Shown: positions 1-7,434 of the stretch, piece by piece
Position numbering within the stretch: the stretch's first letter is position 1
Layout: every line of letters begins with the position of its first letter
Source: JBFHES01 sp041584015
GTDB lineage: Bacteria > Bacteroidota > Bacteroidia > Bacteroidales > M50B96
DNA length: 15,358 nt
Direction: 5' to 3'
NCBI GenBank assembly: GCA_041584015.1
Contig: JBFHES010000091.1
Coordinates: 1 to 15,358, forward strand
The notes under the pieces: model-generated
Databases searched by the model: none
The model's input: only the letters and a program-made list of their open reading frames with translations
Told to the model about the DNA's origin: nothing
Made by a program: the position numbers and the translations under genes

Positions 1-1097
1 GTGAGCTAGATCCTGAGTTCACTATGAATCTGGGAATGGGGAACTTTCATTCAAGCATTTGTACGTTAAATGATGGTGATCTATATATAGCTGGCGATTC
101 ATATCATGATGGAATTGAAAGAAGGGTTAGTCGAATAAAACCCAATGGATATTTTGACTCTACCTTTGTTCACAATGCAAACGGAGCTGTCTATAGTTAT
201 TTTAGGTATGATAATGATAGATTAATTCTTGAAGGAGATTTCTCCACTTATGATAACCTTGCTGTAAATGACATTATTAGGATTTATAACGATGGACAGA
301 TTGATACTTCTTTTAATTGTACAGGTGTTTTGGGAAGGTTGTTTGATTTGCATGTAGAGGAAAATGGGAAACTCATAATCTGTGGTGAGTTTCAGATATC
401 TGATGATACCTCAAACATTGCGATGCTAAGACTTATGTCAGACGGATCACTAGATAGTACCTTTAATAATTTCAATAATGTAACTGCTTTGGTTAGAGAT
501 TCTAGCTTAATCCCAACTTTAGGTACTCAGGGCTTTATGATATCGACCATATGTGCCACCGATGATGATAAATATATGATTGGTGGACAATTTAGTCATT
601 TTCAAAACCAGCATCGGAATAATCTTGCCTTGATTAATATTAACGGCTTCCTTGATACATTAGCTTTTACAGGTTCAGGTATAGATACATGTTTAACAGG
701 TTGGCCACACTATGGAGTTAGGGATATTGTTGCAGCTGGAGATAATAAATACTATGTTGGTGGTTACTTTTCTCGATTTGATGGAACAGATGTTCAGCCG
801 ATCTTTAGACTAGAGGCAGTTTATGAAGATATTGAGCCTGTCACCGTTAATCAAACCAGATTAAATGTTTCACCGAACCCTGCAAAGGATTTCATTAATA
901 TTGAAATACCAAAGCATATTCATTCTGGCCTTCTCTCCATATACTCCTTGGATGCTAAGCTTCAATACAGCAAGCAGATTAGATTTGGAGAAATTGCTGT
1001 GTCGGTATCAACCGAATCATGGGTAAATGGTGTTTACAATTGTATTTTGGAATCTGAAGGCACTGTTGCATCAGAAAAGATACTGGTTGTGCATTAA
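1..1097 (+). CDS. Secreted delta-60 repeat protein with T9SS type A sorting domain (5' partial)
   Basis: The reading frame is open to the left edge. The codons before the first in-window ATG (position 24) read ELDPEFT, which fits the end of another delta-60 repeat, so the true start lies outside the window. Counting from that ATG, delta-60 beta-propeller-like repeats recur with the signature 'NG/DG-x-x-D-S/T-x-F' at about residues 41-48 (NGYFDSTF), 90-97 (DGQIDTSF) and 140-147 (DGSLDSTF), each followed by a 'GK-LIICGEF'-type strand. Residues about 279-357 form a T9SS type A C-terminal sorting domain: NVSPNPAKDF near 281-290, GVYNC near 336-340 and the terminal EKILVVH. In this family the sorting domain directs export across the outer membrane and is then removed during surface attachment or release. 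The N-terminal part carries no visible enzyme motif, so the protein is probably structural, adhesive or of unknown role. It is convergent with the TonB receptor gene, with a 40-bp gap and no obvious terminator. Confidence 0.85.
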   Translation, partial: ELDPEFTMNLGMGNFHSSICTLNDGDLYIAGDSYHDGIERRVSRIKPNGYFDSTFVHNANGAVYSYFRYDNDRLILEGDFSTYDNLAVNDIIRIYNDGQIDTSFNCTGVLGRLFDLHVEENGKLIICGEFQISDDTSNIAMLRLMSDGSLDSTFNNFNNVTALVRDSSLIPTLGTQGFMISTICATDDDKYMIGGQFSHFQNQHRNNLALININGFLDTLAFTGSGIDTCLTGWPHYGVRDIVAAGDNKYYVGGYFSRFDGTDVQPIFRLEAVYEDIEPVTVNQTRLNVSPNPAKDFINIEIPKHIHSGLLSIYSLDAKLQYSKQIRFGEIAVSVSTESWVNGVYNCILESEGTVASEKILVVH

Positions 1098-1137
1098 GAT
1101 GTGCTTTGGTGATTAAAACTCTTCATTGCATTCAACG

Positions 1138-3198
1138 CTAAAACTTAAGGCGAATACCAATATTCACACTTCTTCCCGGCTCGAAATACATGCTGTTGCT
1201 GGTCATATTCCGATAAGGCCGCGAGAGATGCTCATAATAGTTAAGATCAAAAATATTGGTAACTGATAAATAAGTGCTTAACATTTCCCATGGGTCATAC
1301 TTAATATGAAAATCGAGTAATTGAAAAGCCTCAGATTGGCTTTCGTTAAAAGTGCCTGAAACTCGCTCCTGTGCTGCTACTACCCGCCATGCAAGATCTG
1401 CCCGTATCTTTTTCCTATTATACTGCACACTTAGATGAGTTGAGAATGGGGGAATTTCAGCCAAGGGTTCGTTCCACTCTAGATTCTGAGCATACACATA
1501 CGACGCATCACCTTTAATTGTCCACCTGTTAGAAAGCCTGTAATTGGCGGTAAACTCTAATCCGGTTTGAAACGCTTTCTTAATATTTACAAAACGTTTG
1601 GCATGGGCCGGCTCCAGGCACGGCAAAAACTTTTTGTTCAAACTGGAATCCACCACAGCAGTAATATAATCGTTTACATATGAGTAAAAGACATTTATCG
1701 CAAATGCGGCTTTCTTAGCTCTGTAGGTATAGCTTACATCGGTTTGATAGTTTTGCTCCGGCTTTAAATTAGGATTGCCAACATATTCATAAGCATCCAT
1801 TCCAACGGTAAAATGATTCACATATCGTTCCAGCAAATCAGCATTTCGTACACCTTTTCCAACAGCCAATTTAAGTTCACTTTTATCAGATAGATAGTGC
1901 TTTAATGAAATTCCACCACTTAGCTGTACTCCTGTTTCATAGGTTTCCTCATTTAAATACAGTGCGTAAAAGTCGTCGGCAGGATCGTTACTTTCCGAGT
2001 TAAAATGATCTAAACGCAAACCTGCGGTTGTGTAGGTTTTGTCGCCGAGCTTTCCGCTCCACTCGCTAAACAGTCCATAGGTAATGGCATACGAGTCCTG
2101 CCAGATTAAATCGGTAAATAAAATGGGTTGTGCGGGCGTAACACCAGTACAAGGATTGGTTATAATTTTTCGGGTGCGGGCGCCATCTTTCGCCACTGCC
2201 TGATAATCTATTCCTGTAAACAGTTGTCCTCTAGCAACCGGAAGCTCCAGTTCCAACTTAGCTCCTCCTGTGCTCGATTCAACAATACTTTCGGCGTTTA
2301 CCATAACAAAGTTAGGACGCAGCTTATTACTCATCACATGGTCAACATCAGAAAAATAAGCTTTAAGCGATACATTATTAATGAATGGCAATAAGCTCTC
2401 CCAATTGTAAGCAAGATCGAAAATGGAACTCAGATCTTCATCCGCATCCATGGGTAATCCGGCATGTAGCACATCGGTAACAAAATTTTGCCTATAAGCA
2501 ATCTGCAGTAGTTGATTCTTCCTGGGTTTTAATCCCAGCTGTATTTTATACCCGGCCGTGTTAAATGATGACGCAATCTCGTCGCCCGATCCGCTCTTAT
2601 AATTCTCGTAGCTTTTCCAGTTAGCAGCTACATTCAGGCTAATCCGTTTCATTGATGGATTTATATTTATACTGCTGTACTTGCCTTGCCCGTTGGTTTC
2701 ATAACCCGATTCGAATAATCCGCCAAGGCTGAGTTTATCAGTAAATTCGGGAGCCGCATTTACCAAATTAATAATACCGCCAAAAGTTTGTCCATAACGC
2801 ACGCTGTACGGTCCTTTAATAATTTCAATGCGTTCCAGTTCTTCCGGTGTTACATGAACGGTAACCGGATCCATTCGGCTGGGGCAAGCATTCTTTACCA
2901 CCGCCGATGCATTATAGCGGATGTTCAATTGGTCGTACTTGAAAGAGCGCAACACCGGCTCCATGGCAAAATTGCCTCGCTTAATTACACCAAATCCCGG
3001 CTGGTCTGCAAACACCTCACCTATATCGTGTGGCCTGATTCGTTGTATAACATCTTTGAGTACCCTCGACTGGAAATTATTCCCGTTGTCATCTTCAACA
3101 ATAACTTCCTTTAACTTTAAGGTCCATAAGCTATCCTCTTGGGCACATATATTTAATGATACAAAAACAGCCACAATCAACAGTACATACTTCTTCAT
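1138..3198 (-). CDS. TonB-dependent outer-membrane receptor, OprC/NosA-like (putative copper receptor)
   Basis: A 686-residue beta-barrel receptor. I place the start at the ATG at 3198 because it begins a clean signal peptide (MKKYVLL...NICAQ, residues 1-20). The frame extends upstream to ATGs at 3207 and 3228 and a TTG at 3246, but those add a hydrophilic leader. A short TonB-box-like segment (LKEVIVED, about 29-36) precedes a plug domain (about 37-150) with the usual 'ERIEIIKGPYSVRYGQTFGGIINL' pattern, then a barrel ending in a C-terminal Phe (GIRLKF). The plug contains CPSRMDP (C105, M109), matching the 'CPNRMDPPT' segment of the copper receptors OprC and NosA. The barrel contains DHVM (H287, M289). 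From memory, OprC binds Cu through CxxxM and HxM at almost the same spacing. Copper as substrate is therefore well grounded but still inferred. There is no copper enzyme or chaperone nearby. It follows the Plug operon on the same strand after a 141-bp gap that holds a candidate promoter. Confidence 0.85.
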   Translation of the reverse strand: MKKYVLLIVAVFVSLNICAQEDSLWTLKLKEVIVEDDNGNNFQSRVLKDVIQRIRPHDIGEVFADQPGFGVIKRGNFAMEPVLRSFKYDQLNIRYNASAVVKNACPSRMDPVTVHVTPEELERIEIIKGPYSVRYGQTFGGIINLVNAAPEFTDKLSLGGLFESGYETNGQGKYSSININPSMKRISLNVAANWKSYENYKSGSGDEIASSFNTAGYKIQLGLKPRKNQLLQIAYRQNFVTDVLHAGLPMDADEDLSSIFDLAYNWESLLPFINNVSLKAYFSDVDHVMSNKLRPNFVMVNAESIVESSTGGAKLELELPVARGQLFTGIDYQAVAKDGARTRKIITNPCTGVTPAQPILFTDLIWQDSYAITYGLFSEWSGKLGDKTYTTAGLRLDHFNSESNDPADDFYALYLNEETYETGVQLSGGISLKHYLSDKSELKLAVGKGVRNADLLERYVNHFTVGMDAYEYVGNPNLKPEQNYQTDVSYTYRAKKAAFAINVFYSYVNDYITAVVDSSLNKKFLPCLEPAHAKRFVNIKKAFQTGLEFTANYRLSNRWTIKGDASYVYAQNLEWNEPLAEIPPFSTHLSVQYNRKKIRADLAWRVVAAQERVSGTFNESQSEAFQLLDFHIKYDPWEMLSTYLSVTNIFDLNYYEHLSRPYRNMTSNSMYFEPGRSVNIGIRLKF

Positions 3199-3300
3199 TC
3201 CATTCATGCTTATAATTAGACTTCTCATTCTGGTAATAATATGCAAGTGAATAAAAATTCTAATCCATCAGTACAATAGGTGACGAATCGCACTTTTTGA

Positions 3301-3331
3301 CAACAATAAAATCAATAGGGAATAAATCAAA
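3301..3331 (-). promoter_or_regulatory. Candidate Bacteroidota promoter for the TonB receptor gene
   Basis: Reading the minus strand, TTTG (3331-3328) is followed after 19 bp by TATTGTTG (3308-3301), one mismatch from the TAnnTTTG -7 element of Bacteroidota primary sigma factors. The spacing is right for the -33/-7 pair. It would place the transcript start near 3294 with a leader of roughly 95 nt before the preferred ATG. It suggests the receptor can be transcribed apart from the two genes upstream. The match is imperfect in an AT-rich gap, so chance is possible. Confidence 0.3.
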
Positions 3332-3339
3332 TGTCTCTT

Positions 3340-4530
3340 TTAATAAACGGGAATGTTTATCGAGATTACTCCTTTGGTGCTTCCTTCTAGACGCAATGAT
3401 AAGGGAGCAGTGCTACCCTGGTATTTTCTGGCAACAAAAATATCGAACTCAATTTTCACAACATCCGACTGGTCGAGCTTGAGCACTTTAAATGTATTTG
3501 TGGGATGCACCAACATAAACCCCTTACCAGCCGCTTCAACCACAATTTTATCATTGGTAATTAAAGCGCCATTATTAATTAGTTCCAATTTAACTGTAAC
3601 GGCCTCGCCCTTCTCTAGTTTAGCATTGCCATTACCTACGTTGTACGAAGCGCGATCATTAGCTGAAACATCATCTATTTCAATGGATGAGACAATGAGC
3701 CTTCCGTCAGATTCGATTTTAATCTTTCGCTTTGGTGTTTGCGTTACCTTGGCTTGGGGAAGTATTTCTTTCGGTGTTTCGCTAGCTGCGGCAACAACCG
3801 GAACTTGCTCAACTGTAGTAATTGTATCAATAGCTTCTTCAAGCATGCTGGTATCTTGCGCAGGTACATTCGTTCTTCTGGCGCTCGATATATCAGACAT
3901 GTGTTTAACCGACGGCGTACCTTTTACCTTGAGTGTTTTTACTGCAATTGAAATTCGATTATAAATAATGAAGCCAACTTTGGTTCCTTTTAGAGGTTCA
4001 TATTTTTTAATATCCACCAAACTATCGTTTATAAAAAAGCGATACTCATCGTTCTTTTTATGAATCTTAAGTTTGTTCTCGCGTTTGCCTCTGTTTATCA
4101 GGTCGGTTTCCTGACGCGTAAGATACACCCACTTATTACCGTCCCATTTACCAATTTCGAAATTACCGTTTGATGCAATGGTAAACGAATAAGCATTGTG
4201 CCCGTTCTTTCGTCCCCAGCTAATTCCAAAACCATCGTGATTAATGCCGCCCTCTTTTTTAATAAGTGCTTCGATAATAAAATTACTGTCGGGATTAAAT
4301 TTGGCTAACTTATCGGTAATGTACCAATTCTCGTTATGTCGGTTTCTAATAAAATAGTCGCCATCCACCATTTTCGACAGATAAGCAATATCGTTAATTG
4401 TTTCCCAACCACTATTGGGACCATCGAAATTCTCAGATAGAACAGTCGTCATTGCCTGGCCGTTTACCCTAAGGCTGCCAGACAACACGATAAGTAGCAG
4501 TATCAATAAAAGCCTCGTGTTCTTACACAT
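3340..4530 (-). CDS. Secreted protein with concanavalin A-like N-terminal domain and Ig-like C-terminal domain, function unknown
   Basis: A 396-residue exported protein. Residues 1-25 are a signal peptide (leucine-rich core, ending VNGQA). Residues about 30-205 resemble a LamG/DUF1080-type beta-sandwich: it opens with SENFDGPNSGW, has alternating strands such as FIIEALIKKEG, DGFGISWG and YSFTIASNGNFEIGKWDG, and closes with KVGFIIYNRISIAVKTLKVKG. Residues about 205-272 are a low-complexity linker rich in T, V, A, P and E. Residues about 273-396 look like an Ig/CARDB-type beta domain (NGNAKLEKGEAVTVKLELINNG). No catalytic set is recognisable. I see no T9SS sorting domain, so it is more likely periplasmic or outer-membrane associated than surface-attached. 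It starts 10 bp after the stop of the Plug gene, so the two are almost certainly co-transcribed. A role connected with secretion or carbohydrate binding is possible but unproven. Confidence 0.8.
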   Translation of the reverse strand: MCKNTRLLLILLLIVLSGSLRVNGQAMTTVLSENFDGPNSGWETINDIAYLSKMVDGDYFIRNRHNENWYITDKLAKFNPDSNFIIEALIKKEGGINHDGFGISWGRKNGHNAYSFTIASNGNFEIGKWDGNKWVYLTRQETDLINRGKRENKLKIHKKNDEYRFFINDSLVDIKKYEPLKGTKVGFIIYNRISIAVKTLKVKGTPSVKHMSDISSARRTNVPAQDTSMLEEAIDTITTVEQVPVVAAASETPKEILPQAKVTQTPKRKIKIESDGRLIVSSIEIDDVSANDRASYNVGNGNAKLEKGEAVTVKLELINNGALITNDKIVVEAAGKGFMLVHPTNTFKVLKLDQSDVVKIEFDIFVARKYQGSTAPLSLRLEGSTKGVISINIPVY

Positions 4531-4540
4531 TGTTATGCGT

Positions 4541-5878
4541 TCAATTCTTTTGGATGTTGTTTACGGTAGAAAAGCCAATAAGTTTGTCGTATCTCGAAGA
4601 ATTATCGCGGTAGTAGATAAATATGTGGTAGTCGTTCTCTGTTTCGTAATGGTTCCCTTCAATGTAATCAATCTCAGCCTGGTGTTCACCGTCTTTTAAA
4701 TAGGCATACTGATAATCGTAATAGCCTTGCTTTAATGGCAGTGTAAGTTCATAAGCCTTGTTTTGGTAATTATAAGTTAAACGATTTTGCTTTGGAAACT
4801 CCCAGTTAGACAACTCGCCAAATACATATAAATTACCATCCACAATGGGGGCATCCATTGCTAACGAGAAATGTACCATTACATAATCTGCTTCTAATTC
4901 CATATCGGAACCATTGGCTACATCAATAAATAATTTGCCATTAATATCCTGCTTGTATTTATAAACCTTAAACCTGCGGGTTTCACCTTGCTCCAGATCG
5001 TAATGAAAATAAGGTTCGTCGAATCGGATTCGTGCAATACCATCGGAGGCAAACTTTACATCTTTCGAGTTAAAATGACGAAACTCGCCTGCACCGGGAA
5101 AGAGAAGCTCTGTTTCGTAATCGTATACAAACTCATTACCCTTTATATATTTGGGAGGTACATTATAAATAGCATTATCCCAGCGCCCGTTTTGGGTAAC
5201 ACATATTTTCACATCCTGATAAGGATCATTTATGAGCATACTCGACCAAAAGGTAAAATCCACCTCATGATGACTTCTACGAAAATCGAGATTTGTAGCA
5301 CGTTTTGCGATGCCTTCAATTTTTGTCTTGGTTTCGATTACATGAAAGCGCTGTGTTAAAACAGGCGCATCCTCGTTATCGGTGTTATAAACCAGCACCA
5401 CATAATTACCCGATAGCATAAAACGTACGTCGTCGTTCGGAAATTCCAACGCGTAATGAATGTAGCTGCGCGTTGTATTAAAGGACATTTCGGCATCGCG
5501 AATTTGATTCTCTGGAAAGCCATCAATAAAATCGGAACTAAATAAATCGGACTCTTCCCAATTGGCTGTGCAGTGGTAAAACTTGTACGAATAATCCTGA
5601 ATATCTGCATCCAGCTCATCAAAACTCAATTGCAACTTTTCGTTTCCGTTTAGTTCAATTACCGGCATAGAAAGCGCGTCACCAGCGACATGCAGCTTTA
5701 CTGTTTTAATGTTTTCCTGATAGCAGTAATTTTTGAGCCGAACATAGTCAGACACGAAGAAATCCTGATTCGAGTCAATATTAATCAATGCCTGAACTGA
5801 CACACTTACCGTACAAAAAGTGATAAACGCAACTATTTTCGCTATCCACCCGCTTATCAACCTATGGTTTTTCATCAT
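4541..5878 (-). CDS. Type IX secretion system Plug protein (DUF5103 family)
   Basis: A 445-residue protein matching the T9SS Plug family over its full length. The family member in Flavobacterium johnsoniae binds the SprA translocon from the periplasmic side and closes the pore when no cargo is engaged. Visible landmarks are a signal peptide (1-30, ending SVSVQA), the opening 'ENIKTVKLHV...MPVIELN' (about 55-77), LSFDELDADIQDYSYKFYHC (about 84-103) followed by W107, the 'NTTRSYIHYALEFPN' block (about 134-148), LSGNYVVLVY (155-164), QRFHV (176-180), the 'RRSHHEVDFTF' segment (200-210) and the 'FPGAGEFRHFNSKDVKF' block (260-276). Several of these are hallmark conserved segments of DUF5103. The ATG at 5878 is followed by a second ATG at 5875; either could be used. 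It is the first gene of a minus-strand pair and is divergent from nqrA across a 172-bp gap. Confidence 0.92.
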   Translation of the reverse strand: MMKNHRLISGWIAKIVAFITFCTVSVSVQALINIDSNQDFFVSDYVRLKNYCYQENIKTVKLHVAGDALSMPVIELNGNEKLQLSFDELDADIQDYSYKFYHCTANWEESDLFSSDFIDGFPENQIRDAEMSFNTTRSYIHYALEFPNDDVRFMLSGNYVVLVYNTDNEDAPVLTQRFHVIETKTKIEGIAKRATNLDFRRSHHEVDFTFWSSMLINDPYQDVKICVTQNGRWDNAIYNVPPKYIKGNEFVYDYETELLFPGAGEFRHFNSKDVKFASDGIARIRFDEPYFHYDLEQGETRRFKVYKYKQDINGKLFIDVANGSDMELEADYVMVHFSLAMDAPIVDGNLYVFGELSNWEFPKQNRLTYNYQNKAYELTLPLKQGYYDYQYAYLKDGEHQAEIDYIEGNHYETENDYHIFIYYRDNSSRYDKLIGFSTVNNIQKN

Positions 5879-6050
5879 TTAAGTTCCTTATCTTATGTTA
5901 TATGGCATCTTTAAAACTGTAAACGCACTATAATTCAAAATATTGACTAATGTAAATTCATCGATATGTAAATATTTTGTGATATAGATATCTGAACACT
6001 TTAAAAGTATTATTTTTGGGGGGTAAATTTAATAAAATCAAAAGTTTAAC
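5879..6050. promoter_or_regulatory. Divergent AT-rich intergenic region between the Plug gene and nqrA
   Basis: This 172-bp gap must hold the promoters of both the Plug operon (minus) and the nqr operon (plus). On the plus strand TATTTTTG at 6011-6018 matches the TAnnTTTG -7 element exactly and would give a leader of about 25-30 nt to the nqrA ATG. A TTTG at 5976-5979 lies too far upstream (31 bp) to be a standard -33 partner. On the minus strand TATTTTG at 5942-5936 is a one-base-short -7 candidate for the Plug gene. The 5' leaders are A-rich with no strong Shine-Dalgarno, as is usual in this phylum. I see no riboswitch or operator. Confidence 0.4.
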
Positions 6051-7397
6051 ATGTCAGAAGTAATAAAGATCAGGAAAGGCCTAGATATTAAGCTTCTGGG
6101 GAAAGCTGAAAAAACGCTTCAATCCATTGATAACACTGACGAGTTTGCACTTAAACCGATTGATTTTCCAAACCTTACTCCGAAAATGGATGTTAAAGTT
6201 GGCGATGAAGTTAAGTGCGGAAGTCCGTTGTTCCACGACAAATATTTACCAGAGGTATTCTTTACTTCGCCGGTAAGTGGAAAAGTTACGGCTATTAATC
6301 GTGGTGAAAGAAGAAGGATTCTTGAAGTTGTAGTTGAACCGGACGGCAAACAGGAAGTAGTTTCATTTAAATCAGGCAATCCAGGTAGTCTTTCAAAAGA
6401 AGACATTACCGAGAATTTGCTAGTGTCTGGTTGTTGGCCATTCATTAAGCAAAGGCCTTATGGAATTATGGCCAATCCTAAGGACACACCAATGTCTATC
6501 TATGTATCAGGTTTTGATACGGCGCCTTTGGCTCCGGATTACGATTTCATTCTACAAAACCAACTAGAAGATTTTCAAACTGGTATTGATGCATTATCAA
6601 AACTTACCGATGGAAAAGTTTACCTTAATTTAGCTGCAGACGGCGCTAGCCCTCTACAGAAAATTAAGAATGTTGTGCAAACAAAATTTGCAGGACCACA
6701 TCCGGCAGGTAATGTTGGTATCCAGATTCACCACATTAGACCAATTAATAAAGGTGAAACAGTTTGGACAATTAATCCGCAGGATGTTGCTACCATTGGT
6801 AGACTATTTACCAAAGGAGTATTTGATGCAACAAGAATTGTAGCATTAGCAGGATCGGAAGTTAAAAAACCACAGTATTACAAAACCCTGTTAGGTGCCT
6901 CAATTAAACCTATGGTTAACGGCAATGTAAACGACGGCGACTTACGATACATTTCTGGTAATGCCCTAACCGGAGCGCAAATTGCAAAGAATGGTTTTAT
7001 TGGTTACTACGATTCATTGGTAACTGTAATTCCTGAAGGAAACTATGCCGAAATGTTTGGCTGGGCACTTCCGGGACTTCAGAAATTCTCTACATCGCGT
7101 ACATTTGTTTCCTGGTTAACACCAAACAAGGAATACAAGCTCGACACCAACTACCATGGTGGAAAACGTGCCTTTGTAATGGCAGGCGAATACAACAAAG
7201 TATTCCCTATGGACATACTACCCGTAGAATTACTAAAAGCAATTCTGGTTGATGACATTGATAAAATGGAACAACTCGGAATTTATGAGGTAATTGAAGA
7301 AGATATGGCCCTTTGTGAATTTGTTTGTACATCGAAAATTGAAGTACAGGAAATTCTTAGAAAGGGATTAAACGCATTGATTAAAGAACTTGGTTAA
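6051..7397 (+). CDS. nqrA: Na+-translocating NADH:quinone reductase subunit A
   Basis: A 448-residue soluble subunit, the usual length for NqrA. It starts with the typical MSEVIKIRKGLDIKL, then shows a lipoyl/biotinyl-like barrel (about 39-98) with 'DVKVGDEVKCGSPLFHDK' and 'FTSPVSGKVTAINRGERRRILEVVVEPDGK'. The middle carries 'LVSGCWPFIKQRPYG' and the C-terminal third includes 'TSRTFVSWLTPNKEY' and 'FPMDILPVELLKAIL'. In the family, NqrA sits on the cytoplasmic face and helps form the quinone-binding region with NqrB. It has no cofactor of its own and no transmembrane segments are seen here. It is the first gene of the operon, with nqrB following after 37 bp that contain a perfect inverted repeat directly after the stop codon. 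Confidence 0.97.
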   Translation: MSEVIKIRKGLDIKLLGKAEKTLQSIDNTDEFALKPIDFPNLTPKMDVKVGDEVKCGSPLFHDKYLPEVFFTSPVSGKVTAINRGERRRILEVVVEPDGKQEVVSFKSGNPGSLSKEDITENLLVSGCWPFIKQRPYGIMANPKDTPMSIYVSGFDTAPLAPDYDFILQNQLEDFQTGIDALSKLTDGKVYLNLAADGASPLQKIKNVVQTKFAGPHPAGNVGIQIHHIRPINKGETVWTINPQDVATIGRLFTKGVFDATRIVALAGSEVKKPQYYKTLLGASIKPMVNGNVNDGDLRYISGNALTGAQIAKNGFIGYYDSLVTVIPEGNYAEMFGWALPGLQKFSTSRTFVSWLTPNKEYKLDTNYHGGKRAFVMAGEYNKVFPMDILPVELLKAILVDDIDKMEQLGIYEVIEEDMALCEFVCTSKIEVQEILRKGLNALIKELG

Positions 7398-7416
7398 TTG
7401 GTAATTCAATTACCAA
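7398..7416 (+). repeat. Perfect inverted repeat between nqrA and nqrB
   Basis: TTGGTAATT (7398-7406) and AATTACCAA (7408-7416) form a 9-bp perfect dyad with a single central base, starting on the first base after the nqrA stop. The RNA could fold into a small stem with a closed loop of a few bases. No T-run follows that would make it a strong terminator. It could be an mRNA-stability or attenuation element that sets the ratio of NqrA to the membrane subunits, or a protein-binding site. Function is inference. Confidence 0.5.
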
Positions 7417-7434
7417 TTATTAAAATATTTCCGA

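Noticed and set aside
1098..1137. A bidirectional terminator between the convergent left-edge gene and the TonB receptor gene.
   Set aside because: No stem-loop with T-runs on either strand could be seen in the 40-bp gap.
3353..3964. A 203-codon plus-strand frame opposite the ConA-like secreted protein.
   Set aside because: It is a shadow of the minus-strand gene, which has a signal peptide, coherent domains and operon context. The plus-strand translation is Ser/Thr-rich with no family resemblance.
4988..5359. A 123-codon plus-strand frame opposite the Plug gene.
   Set aside because: Antisense shadow of a full-length, conserved DUF5103 gene.
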